Assembly: GCA_017936375.1 (NCBI GenBank)
Contig: JAGBFR010000066.1
Span: 1 to 64,000 of the forward strand
Reading direction: 5' to 3'
Length of the DNA stretch: 64,000 nucleotides
DNA from: Clostridia bacterium
GTDB lineage: Bacteria > Bacillota > Clostridia > Christensenellales > Aristaeellaceae
Part shown: one piece after another, positions 25,617 through 32,982 of the stretch
How the letters are laid out: every line of letters starts with the position of its first letter
Numbering within the stretch: position 1 is the first letter of the stretch
Position numbers and translations under genes: made by a program
Notes under the pieces: model-generated
What the model was told of the DNA's origin: nothing
Database searches by the model: none
Seen by the model: only the letters and a program-made list of their open reading frames with translations

Positions 25617-27758
25617 TTAATAGCTGGTGCCGTAGAGCTTATTCTGGGTCTGCTTGCCGGCGATGCCGTCGACCATCAGGCCATTGTCCTTCTGGAAGGC
25701 GATGACCGCATCATAGGTCCACTTGCCATAGATGCCGTCGGCGACCCTCACCTGCTTATAGCCGGCGGCGAGCAGCGCGCTCTGCAGACGGCGGACATAT
25801 TCGCCCTTGCTGCCCCAGTAGAGCAGGCGATAGCCGCTGGCCTCGCCCGTGGAGGCGGAGGTGCCGGCGATCGTGCCGTTATAGCGTTTGGCCGAGGCGG
25901 AGTAGAGCAGCGCCAGCGTGCCGGAGTCGGCGACGCCATCCGCCGGGGTGAGGCCGTTGATGCGCTGGAAGTAGACGACCGCGCGATAGGTCTGGCTGCC
26001 GAAGTAGCCGTCGACCTTGCCCACGGGGTAGCCCAGCTCGCGCAGGCGCTTCTGCATCGGGACGACGGCGGCGTTGTAGCGCGTGCTGCGGCTCAGGGAG
26101 CCATAGCCGGTGTTCGTGCCGGCGCTGCCGGGGCCGATGGCATTGATGGAATAGAGGCGGGTCTGCGTGTTCTTGCCGGCCATGCCGTCCACGTCAAGGC
26201 CGTTGAGCCGCTGGAACTGGCGGACGACCTCGGCGGTGTCGACGGTGTAGGTCTTGGAGGGCTTGATGTCATAGCCCAGCTGCTTGAGGCGCTCGGTCAG
26301 GGCGAGCACATCGTCGCCGTAGGAGCCCTTCATCAGCGTGCGGTAATTGCTCGCCGCGCCGACGACCACGTCAAACGTGTAGGTCAGCTTGTTGTCCTCG
26401 CCATAGAAGACGGTGAAGGTGACGACGGTGCCGTTGGCATAGGTCTGCGGCAGGCTGTAGACCAGCGCGCCGTTCTTGTCGGCGGTGACGGTCTGGCCAT
26501 AGCCCTTCACGCCGAGATTGACCAGCGTGCCGGGGGTGGAATAGGCGATGACCTTGAGCGTGCTGCTGTAGATGGGATCGACGGTCAGCGGCGGCTTCTC
26601 AGCCGGGGCGACGGGCGTGCTGGGTTCGCCGGTGACGGTGTAGGTGCCCCTCGCCGCGACGCGGGTGGAGATATCCTTGCCGTACTTGGCGTATACGCCG
26701 GTGTAGGTGCCCGGCTCGCACTTGATGACGCCCGCATACGCACCGGAGGCGTCCGCGCGGACGATGGTATTCTTGGAGGTCGGCTTGGTGCTCAGGGTGA
26801 CGTCGGTATTGGGCTCAGCCGTGCCGCAGACGACGATCTGCTTTTCGCCCGGGACGACCAGCGTGATGGTGATGGCCTTCTTCGTCTGGGTGGTGCCGGA
26901 GCCGGAGCTGCCGGAGCCGACGGTCACGCTCGTGCGGTACGGGGATACGCCGGGGACGGCGGTGATGTAGTCGACCTCGACGTCATACTCGCCGTCGGAG
27001 AGGCCGCTGAAGGTGGCCTTGCCGTGAACGACTTCCTTGATCTCATCGCCGACGGCGGCGTAGAGCGGGTAGTTGTCCGCGTTGGTGACGGTCACGGTGA
27101 TGGTGTCGCCGCTGACGGCAACCGTCGCGCCGATCTTGGCGACGGTCGGCTGCGCGGGGGCCTGCTGCTGCGCTTCCTCGACCTCGATGGTCTTGGTCAC
27201 GGCGCTGACGCCCTCGGCGGGGGTCACATACTCCGCACGGACGGCGTAGACGCCGGCCTCCAGCGTGCCGGAGGTGACGGAGCCATTGCCGATCAGGGAG
27301 AGCGTCTGCACGCGGCTGCCCTCAAGGGAGATGGTGATCTCCACCTCGCGCTCGCTGGCGCTGGAGATCTTCGCAGTGATCCTGCCATTCTCCTGCGTGA
27401 GCGTGAGCTTGAACTGGCTGACGGTCGGCGCGGTGCTGCCGGAGGAGCCGGAAGACTCGCCGCCGCTGGGCGGCAGGAGCTCTGCGCCGCCGGAAGACTC
27501 GCCGCCGCTGGGCGGCAGAAGCTCTACAGAGCCGGAAGAGCCGGACGATTCGCTGCCGCTGGGCGGCAGGAGCTCAGCCGCGCCGGAAGATTCGCCGCCG
27601 GCCGGCTGCTTCTCCGCCTCGCTGGGCGTCGCTGCGCCGGGTCGGATGACCGAGACGGCCTCCGCATATGCGCCGGTAACGCCTGCACAGGCTGCGGCGG
27701 CAAGGAGCAGCGCGGCGAGCCTGCGCCGGATGCTGCCGGAGATGGTAATCTTCTTCAT
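25617..27758 (-). CDS. secreted protein with three C-terminal peptidoglycan-binding domains
   Basis: Exported 713-residue protein. A signal peptide (about 1-32) leads into a low-complexity segment with three copies of ELLPPSG (62-68, 79-85, 93-99) spaced by Ser/Gly-rich linkers. A series of Ig-like beta domains follows (about 110-470). Three PG_binding_1-type repeats close the chain (about 484-545, 565-630, 650-710), each with a YGDDVLALTERLKQLGY-like helix and a GxxG(K/S)xT end. It has no visible catalytic domain, so it is probably a wall-attached structural or adhesive protein. Start ATG 27758. A sigma-A promoter lies about 95 bp upstream. Confidence 0.85.
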   Translation of the reverse strand: MKKITISGSIRRRLAALLLAAAACAGVTGAYAEAVSVIRPGAATPSEAEKQPAGGESSGAAELLPPSGSESSGSSGSVELLPPSGGESSGGAELLPPSGGESSGSSGSTAPTVSQFKLTLTQENGRITAKISSASEREVEITISLEGSRVQTLSLIGNGSVTSGTLEAGVYAVRAEYVTPAEGVSAVTKTIEVEEAQQQAPAQPTVAKIGATVAVSGDTITVTVTNADNYPLYAAVGDEIKEVVHGKATFSGLSDGEYDVEVDYITAVPGVSPYRTSVTVGSGSSGSGTTQTKKAITITLVVPGEKQIVVCGTAEPNTDVTLSTKPTSKNTIVRADASGAYAGVIKCEPGTYTGVYAKYGKDISTRVAARGTYTVTGEPSTPVAPAEKPPLTVDPIYSSTLKVIAYSTPGTLVNLGVKGYGQTVTADKNGALVYSLPQTYANGTVVTFTVFYGEDNKLTYTFDVVVGAASNYRTLMKGSYGDDVLALTERLKQLGYDIKPSKTYTVDTAEVVRQFQRLNGLDVDGMAGKNTQTRLYSINAIGPGSAGTNTGYGSLSRSTRYNAAVVPMQKRLRELGYPVGKVDGYFGSQTYRAVVYFQRINGLTPADGVADSGTLALLYSASAKRYNGTIAGTSASTGEASGYRLLYWGSKGEYVRRLQSALLAAGYKQVRVADGIYGKWTYDAVIAFQKDNGLMVDGIAGKQTQNKLYGTSY
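27438..27596 (-). repeat. in-frame tandem repeats coding for ELLPPSG(G/S)ESSG
   Basis: Three imperfect in-frame copies of the codons for ELLPPSG plus SGGESSG-type linkers. Units differ in length (17 and 14 residues), so copy number may vary between strains. Confidence 0.8.
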
Positions 27759-27851
27759 CTTTGATCCCTCCGTGATGAGAATTCTGTTTTGATCGTAAAT
27801 GCCCGCTTGGGCGTCGCTGCCGGGACGGACATGGAAATTCTGTCTCGGTTC

Positions 27852-27880
27852 ATCTTATCATGTTTTGCTCCGGGATGCAA
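27852..27880 (-). promoter_or_regulatory. promoter of the peptidoglycan-binding protein gene
   Basis: Minus strand TTGCAT (27875-27880), 17-bp spacer, TAAGAT (27852-27857). It lies in the 314-bp interval 27759-28072, which holds only this and the divergent promoter. Confidence 0.7.
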
Positions 27881-27974
27881 CCTTGATTGCATGCCGCGGC
27901 GCATCCTTCTGATATATATGACGCGCGGATGGCGATGATTATTTCATGGGATTTTATGGAAATGGAAGTTTTTG

Positions 27975-28003
27975 TTGCTTTTGCCGCGGGCTGCATGTAT
28001 GAT
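27975..28003 (+). promoter_or_regulatory. promoter of the alcohol dehydrogenase operon
   Basis: TTGCTT (27975-27980), 17-bp spacer, TATGAT (27998-28003). Confidence 0.65.
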
Positions 28004-28072
28004 GGGAATAGCGGCGGCGGGAATGAGCCTGCCGCAGAGTGAATAGATGGAAGAAAACATAGGAGGTTCACT

Positions 28073-29242
28073 ATGCTGAATTTTGAATTCTGTTCCCCGA
28101 CGAAGTTTGTTTTTGGCCGCGATACGCAGAAGAAGGTCGGCGAGCTCGTCCGCGAGGCGGGCGGCACTGCGGCGCTGGTCGTCTATGGCGGCGGCAGCGT
28201 CGTGCGCAGCGGTCTGCTGGCGCAGGTGCTGGCGTCCCTGGATGCGGCGGGCGTCGCGCATGAGGAGCTGGGCGGCGTCAAGCCCAATCCGCGCAGCGAT
28301 CTTGTCTACGAGGGCATCCGCATCTGCCGCGAGAAGGGGATTGACTTCCTGCTGGCCGTGGGCGGCGGCTCTGCGATCGACACGGCGAAGGCCATCGCCG
28401 ACGGCGTGCCGTATGACGGCGATTTCTGGGATTTCTACTGCGGCAAGGCGAAGGTGACCAAGGCGCTGCCGCACGGCTGCGTGCTGACCATTCCGGCCGC
28501 CGGCAGCGAGGGCAGCAACTCCTCCGTCATCACGAAGATCGACGGCAACCTCAAGCGAGGCCTGTCCACGGAATTCCATCGTCCGCGCTTTGCGGTGATG
28601 AATCCGGAGCTGACCTTCACCCTCCCGCGCTATCAGCTGGCCTGCGGCGCGACGGATATGCTCGCGCACATCATGGAGCGCTACTTCACCAACACGAAGG
28701 ACGTCGCCCTGACCGACCGCATGGCCGAGGCGCTGATGCTCTCCATCGTCGAGGCAGCCCCGAAGGCGCTTGCCGATGATCACGACTATGAGGCCCATGC
28801 GACGCTGATGTGGGCGGGCATGCTCGCGCACAACAACTCCGTCGGCGTGGGCCGCGAGCAGGACTGGGCCAGCCATCAGATCGGCCACGAGCTCTCCGCC
28901 CTGTATGACTGCGCGCACGGCGCGAGCCTTGCCGTCGTCTTCCCGGCGTGGATGCAGTATGTCTACAAGCATGACACCGCGCGCTTTGCGCAGTTTGCGA
29001 CCCGCGTGTGGGGCGTGGACGCTGCGGGCAAGGACGAGGCGCAGGTCGCGCTGGAGGGCATCATGGCGATGAAGGCCTTCTTTGTCTCCCTCGGCATGCC
29101 GGTGACCTTTGAGGCGGTCGGCGGCAGGGTGGAGGACATCCCGGCGCTGGCGGCGAAGGTCGTGGGCGGCAAGACGGGCCACTTCGTCGAGCTGCTCCCG
29201 CCGCAGATTGAGGAAATCCTGCATATCGCCGCGCAGGCGTAA
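28073..29242 (+). CDS. iron-containing alcohol dehydrogenase (butanol dehydrogenase-like)
   Basis: NAD(P)H-dependent cytosolic dehydrogenase of the Fe-ADH family, probably reducing an aldehyde to an alcohol in fermentation. The 389-residue chain has the nucleotide-binding GGGSAIDTAKAIA (about 103-115) and metal ligands in GATDMLAHIME, then DWASHQIGHELSALYDCAHG. The N-terminus FEFCSPTKFVFG and overall length fit the BdhA/B or YugJ type. Start ATG 28073 follows AGGAGGTTC. A flavin reductase gene follows after 21 bp, apparently in the same operon. Confidence 0.94.
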   Translation: MLNFEFCSPTKFVFGRDTQKKVGELVREAGGTAALVVYGGGSVVRSGLLAQVLASLDAAGVAHEELGGVKPNPRSDLVYEGIRICREKGIDFLLAVGGGSAIDTAKAIADGVPYDGDFWDFYCGKAKVTKALPHGCVLTIPAAGSEGSNSSVITKIDGNLKRGLSTEFHRPRFAVMNPELTFTLPRYQLACGATDMLAHIMERYFTNTKDVALTDRMAEALMLSIVEAAPKALADDHDYEAHATLMWAGMLAHNNSVGVGREQDWASHQIGHELSALYDCAHGASLAVVFPAWMQYVYKHDTARFAQFATRVWGVDAAGKDEAQVALEGIMAMKAFFVSLGMPVTFEAVGGRVEDIPALAAKVVGGKTGHFVELLPPQIEEILHIAAQA

Positions 29243-29263
29243 ATGATCCGGAGGTTTTTGGCG

Positions 29264-30052
29264 ATGTCAGATCAGGCATTCCGCGCGATCGGCGCGACGA
29301 CGTTCCTTTCCCCGCTGCCGGCGGTGCTGGTCTCCTGCCGGGGCACGGAGCCGGGCTTTGACCGGGACAACATGATCACCATCGGCTGGACCGGCGTGAT
29401 CAATTCCGACCCGCCGATGGTCTATGTCTCCATCCGCAAGGAGCGCCATTCTCATGCACAGGTATCCCAGTCCGGCGTATTCTGCATCAACCTGACGGAC
29501 GAGACGCTCTGCCGCGCGACGGACTACTGCGGCGTGAAGAGCGGGCGTGACGTCGATAAATTCGCCGAGCTTGGCCTGCATGCCTTCGAGGTCGAGGGCT
29601 TTGGCGCGCCCGCGCTGGCCGAGGCGCCGCTCTTCCTGTGCTGCAGGGTGGAGCGGGTGATCGAGCTCGGCTCGCATGACATGTTCATGGCGAAGGTCGA
29701 GCAGGTCTATGTCCGCGACTCCCTCTTCCGCGAGGACGGCAGCCTGAAGATGGCGGACTTTGAGCTGGTGTGCTATGCGCACGGCGAGTACTTCGCGCTG
29801 AAGGATCGCCCGATGGGCTTCTTCGGCTACTCGTTGGCCAATGAGGACGTCATCCGCCGCAGGCTGGTGGAGCCGTACGAGAAGAAGAAGGACAAGAAAG
29901 AGAAAAAAGAGAAGAAGGCCAAGTCGGATAAGCCGGGCAAGAAGGAACAGCATAAGGATAAAAAGGAAAAGAAGGCCAAGCCGGGCAAGAAGAAGCATGC
30001 GTTCAGGATGCGCATGCAGGACGCGCCGGTGAAGCCGCGCACGAACGCATAA
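29264..30052 (+). CDS. flavin reductase-like FMN-binding protein with a lysine-rich tail
   Basis: Predicted flavoredoxin/flavin reductase of 262 residues. Residues 1 to about 200 form the FMN-binding split barrel: TTFLSPLPAVLVSCRG, ITIGWTGVINSDPPMVYVSI and GVFCINLTDE. The last 60 residues are extremely basic (runs such as KKKDKKEKKEKKAK and GKKEQHKDKKEKKAKPGKK), which is unusual for this family and may bind nucleic acid, polyphosphate or membranes. Start ATG 29264 is nine bases after CGGAGG; an earlier ATG at 29243 overlaps the preceding stop. It may pass electrons for the adjacent alcohol dehydrogenase or reduce another partner. Confidence 0.85.
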   Translation: MSDQAFRAIGATTFLSPLPAVLVSCRGTEPGFDRDNMITIGWTGVINSDPPMVYVSIRKERHSHAQVSQSGVFCINLTDETLCRATDYCGVKSGRDVDKFAELGLHAFEVEGFGAPALAEAPLFLCCRVERVIELGSHDMFMAKVEQVYVRDSLFREDGSLKMADFELVCYAHGEYFALKDRPMGFFGYSLANEDVIRRRLVEPYEKKKDKKEKKEKKAKSDKPGKKEQHKDKKEKKAKPGKKKHAFRMRMQDAPVKPRTNA

Positions 30053-30068
30053 ATCCAATATAAAAGCA

Positions 30069-30106
30069 AACAGCCGGATCTGTCCTGATGGGAGGGTCCG
30101 GCTGTT
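30069..30106. terminator. terminator shared by two convergent genes
   Basis: AACAGCCGGA and TCCGGCTGTT form a 10-bp stem. One arm overlaps the stop codon of the minus-strand XRE gene, and the minus side is followed by TGCTTTTA. Confidence 0.75.
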
Positions 30107-30317
30107 AACGTATTTCTTTGTTTTGTGTTCTGCCGAGCAGATAATCAATGGATACCTGATAGTGGTCAGCCAATCGAATCAAATGCTCGAGAGGGATGGT
30201 TTGGAATCCTCTCTCATATCTGGAATAGACGTTTTGCCTGATGCCAAGAAGTGCGGCAACCTGTTCCTGAGTGAGGTCGGCATCTTCACGCATATCTCTT
30301 ATGCGCTGGAAACACAT
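30105..30317 (-). CDS. XRE-family transcriptional regulator
   Basis: Small DNA-binding protein of 70 residues that is almost only a Cro/cI helix-turn-helix: LTQEQVAALLGIRQNVYSRYERG, then a final helix IRLADHYQVSIDYLLGRT. It has no sensor domain. Start ATG 30317 lies behind GGAGGGAGG. It is divergent from the SLOG-like gene at 30423 and may repress the shared promoter region. Codon and base use here is visibly more AT-rich than in neighbouring genes. Confidence 0.92.
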   Translation of the reverse strand: MCFQRIRDMREDADLTQEQVAALLGIRQNVYSRYERGFQTIPLEHLIRLADHYQVSIDYLLGRTQNKEIR

Positions 30318-30347
30318 GTAGGTTGCCTCCCTCCATAGTCAATTCTG

Positions 30348-30377
30348 TTGACATTATGGCACGGAGGGTGTTATTAT
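30348..30377 (+). promoter_or_regulatory. promoter of the SLOG-like gene
   Basis: Consensus TTGACA (30348-30353), 18-bp spacer, TATTAT (30372-30377), in the intergenic space next to the XRE gene. Confidence 0.65.
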
Positions 30378-30422
30378 GCGGAAAAATAGCACCGAAAAGT
30401 GCTAGATTGGGCGTGGTGTGCG

Positions 30423-30872
30423 GTGAAGAGATGCTTCTTTATGGGTCATAGGGAGATGCCTGAACATATCGATGATAAGCTGATTCATCAGATTGAATGC
30501 TGTATCCGGATGGGGGCTGAAGAGTTTTACTTCGGTGATCATGGAGATTATGATGCTTGTGTGATTCGCGCGCTTAAGGAAATGAAAACAAGATATCCTC
30601 ACATGAACAGAATACTGGTTATTCCGTATCATCCGGCAGTTTACCGCTGCAGGGAAGGCATTGAATATGATGAGATGCTCTATCCTTTTGAAAAACCGAT
30701 TCCACCCAGATATGCCATTGATCGGGCAAACAGATGGATGATTCGCAGCTGTGATGCGTTGATTGCTTATGTATGTAAGAGGGGAAAGGCATATACTTAC
30801 TTGAGACTGGCAGAGCACAAACAGAAGCTTGGTAAAATGGTGATTGTCAACCTGGCGGACGGAGAACCTTGA
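30423..30872 (+). CDS. SLOG/DUF1273-like Rossmann-fold protein
   Basis: Predicted 149-residue nucleotide-binding protein, similar in layout to small SLOG (SMF/DprA-LOG) proteins. It begins MKRCFFMGHRE, matching the CxxxGHR start of that group. EEFYFGDHGDYDACVIRALKEMK follows, then a strand ILVIPY and a late DALIAYV strand. SLOG domains bind nucleotides or related ligands and often act in phage defence or stress signalling; which applies here is unknown. The start is GTG 30423 by family alignment; GTG 30399 is possible. It is paired with a divergent XRE regulator in a locally AT-rich patch, suggesting acquisition together. Confidence 0.7.
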   Translation: MKRCFFMGHREMPEHIDDKLIHQIECCIRMGAEEFYFGDHGDYDACVIRALKEMKTRYPHMNRILVIPYHPAVYRCREGIEYDEMLYPFEKPIPPRYAIDRANRWMIRSCDALIAYVCKRGKAYTYLRLAEHKQKLGKMVIVNLADGEP

Positions 30873-30929
30873 AATCTATTCTTCGTTCTATGGTATTATG
30901 AGCCCGGTTTGGAAGGGTATTGATGAAGA

Positions 30930-30960
30930 AAGGGCTGCTGGATTGCTCCGGCAGCCCTTT
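30930..30960 (-). terminator. terminator of the first FMN/FAD reductase gene
   Basis: Minus strand AAAGGGCTGC and GCAGCCCTTT arms followed by CTTC. Nearly identical to the hairpin at 32922-32953. Confidence 0.8.
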
Positions 30961-30989
30961 GCTGTTTACAGTTTTGCCCTTACCGGGGA

Positions 30990-32786
30990 TTACTTGCCGG
31001 CGTTGGCGACGGCGTTCTCAGCGGCGATCATGCCCCAGGTGGCGCAGTTGCCATGGCCGATACCGCCGATGGTGGTGTGGCCGCAGACATTGCCCATGCC
31101 GACGATCTCGCCGGCGAGGTAAGCGCCCGGGATGGCCTCGCCGTTGGCGTTGACCATCTGCGCGTCCGCATTGATCTGCGGGCCGCCGGAGGTGATCAGC
31201 ACGTACGGGATGGTCATGATGGCGTAGTACGGGCCCTCCTCGAGCGGACGCAGGTCGGTCTCACGGCCGAACGCGCTGTCCTTGCCCGCGGCGCAGTCCG
31301 CATTGTAGGCGGCGATGGTCTTCTCAAGGTTTTCAGCGTTGACGCCGGCCTTGGCAGCCAGCTCAGCGATGGTGTCCGCCTTGAAGACGTACTCGCCGGC
31401 CTCGATCAGCTCAGCCAGAGCGGCGGCAGCGTCGGCCGCGCCGGTGATCATCGGCATCTCCGGATTGATCACGCTGTCGGTGTAGACGATGAAGACCTTG
31501 TTTTCCTCGGCCTGAGTCCACGCGTCGGAGCGGACCTTGGAGTCGGCGTTGGCCTCATTGGTGAAACGCTCGCCGTTCAGGTTGACCCAGATCGGGCCCG
31601 GATTGGTGTAGAGGTTGGCAGCCAGGCTCTTGGTGAAGCCGGTCACCGGGATCGCGCCGCCATACGCGGTGCAGAAGTCCATGCCGGAGAAGACCGCGCC
31701 GGCCTTGCGGGCGAAGTCATAGCCGGAGCCGCTGGCGGACGCCGGGGTGGAGGTGGCGACGTTGGTGAAGTTGAATTCCTTCAGCCAGGCCTCGTTGTGG
31801 CCGTAGCCGCCGGTGGCGATGACGGTGGACGGCGCGCGGAACTCGGTCTCAACGCCGTTGACGCTGGCGATGACGCCGACGATGGTGCCGTTCTCAATGA
31901 TGATGTCGGTGACCGGGGTCTCGGTCAGCAGGCAGGCGGTGCCGCCGGCGATGTACTCGTCGAGCTTCTTCATCAGCGCGGAGATGAAGCCCGTGCCGCC
32001 CTTGCCGGAGGACTTGGAGACGTCGCCATTCTCCGGAACGGCGAAGTGGACGCGGTTGACGTTCAGCGGTTCGTAGCTGCCGTAGGTCGGCATGCGCTCG
32101 CCGAAGTTGACGCCGACGAAGGTGTCGAGCCAGTCAACGGCAGTGCCGGCGCGCTCGGCGAACTTGCGGGCGACCTCCGGGTTGAAGTTGCCTTCGCCGC
32201 CCAGACGCGGGAAATCGGCGTAGAGCAGGTCGATGCTGTCCTCGATGCCGGCTTCCTTCTCGATGATGGTCTCAGCGCCCACGATGGAGCCGCCGGCCAC
32301 AGCGGCGGAGCCGCCGACGCGGGCAAACTGCTCGAAAACGAGGACGTTCGCGCCGAGCTCGCTCGCGCGGACGGAGGCGGTCAGGCCCGCCATGCCGGCG
32401 CCGATAACGATGACGTCGGGCTGCTCAAAGGGGATGACGACAGCGGCTTCCTCGGCGGTCTCGCCGGAGAGCGCAGCGGCAACGCCGGCCTTGATGGCGT
32501 CGCTGGTGAGGGTTGCACCGGAGACGGCCGCGACTTCGGTGCTCTGGGCCTCGATGATGGCCGCGGGGATCTTCTCGATCGCCGGGTCGCTGATGCCCGG
32601 GGTCTCGTTGTGCGCGCCGACCTCGATAGCGGTGATCTTGCCGCCCTCGACGGTGACGGTGACGTTCACGTCGCCGCCCATGCCGACGCCGGCGCCGGTG
32701 AAGGTGCCGTCGGCGAGCTCAGCCATGGCCGGGATGGCGCACAGCAGCAGGCTCAGGCACAGCAGCAGGCTAAGGAACTTTCTCAT
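30990..32786 (-). CDS. exported FMN-binding/FAD-dependent fumarate reductase-like flavoprotein
   Basis: Predicted extracytoplasmic flavoprotein of 598 residues. A signal peptide (about 1-23) precedes an FMN_bind domain (about 25-110) with AVSGATLTS, whose SGAT motif is where ApbE attaches FMN covalently to Thr. The FAD_binding_2 module follows: DVIVIGAGMAGLTASVRASELG (Rossmann), then VIATGGYG and a C-terminal GGPQINADAQM and IAAENAVANAGK. Relatives reduce fumarate, urocanate, methacrylate or other enoates as terminal electron acceptors. The acceptor cannot be named. ApbE is not in the window. Start ATG 32786 follows AAGGAGGACTT. It lies behind a paralogue on the same strand. Confidence 0.88.
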   Translation of the reverse strand: MRKFLSLLLCLSLLLCAIPAMAELADGTFTGAGVGMGGDVNVTVTVEGGKITAIEVGAHNETPGISDPAIEKIPAAIIEAQSTEVAAVSGATLTSDAIKAGVAAALSGETAEEAAVVIPFEQPDVIVIGAGMAGLTASVRASELGANVLVFEQFARVGGSAAVAGGSIVGAETIIEKEAGIEDSIDLLYADFPRLGGEGNFNPEVARKFAERAGTAVDWLDTFVGVNFGERMPTYGSYEPLNVNRVHFAVPENGDVSKSSGKGGTGFISALMKKLDEYIAGGTACLLTETPVTDIIIENGTIVGVIASVNGVETEFRAPSTVIATGGYGHNEAWLKEFNFTNVATSTPASASGSGYDFARKAGAVFSGMDFCTAYGGAIPVTGFTKSLAANLYTNPGPIWVNLNGERFTNEANADSKVRSDAWTQAEENKVFIVYTDSVINPEMPMITGAADAAAALAELIEAGEYVFKADTIAELAAKAGVNAENLEKTIAAYNADCAAGKDSAFGRETDLRPLEEGPYYAIMTIPYVLITSGGPQINADAQMVNANGEAIPGAYLAGEIVGMGNVCGHTTIGGIGHGNCATWGMIAAENAVANAGK

Positions 32787-32921
32787 ATGGGAAGTCCTCC
32801 TTTTTCTTTTTCCGTATGATGCATACGGGTTAACAACAGTATAGCATAGGAACAATGAGGATTCTATAAATTACAAAAATATTGACGGTGCTAACAGATC
32901 TTAACAGGCCGGGACATGGGA

Positions 32922-32953
32922 AAAGGGCTGCCGGATTGCTCCGGCAGCCCTTT
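32922..32953 (-). terminator. terminator of the second FMN/FAD reductase gene
   Basis: Perfect 13-bp stem AAAGGGCTGCCGG-n6-CCGGCAGCCCTTT followed by TTCCC on the minus strand. Confidence 0.85.
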
Positions 32954-32982
32954 GCTGTGTGCAGTTTTACCCTTACCGGGGA

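Noticed and set aside
30376..30405. A 9-residue leader peptide (ATG to TAG) with GGAGGG upstream, just before the SLOG-like gene
   Set aside because: Its ATG overlaps the -10 box of a good promoter, so transcription would start after it.
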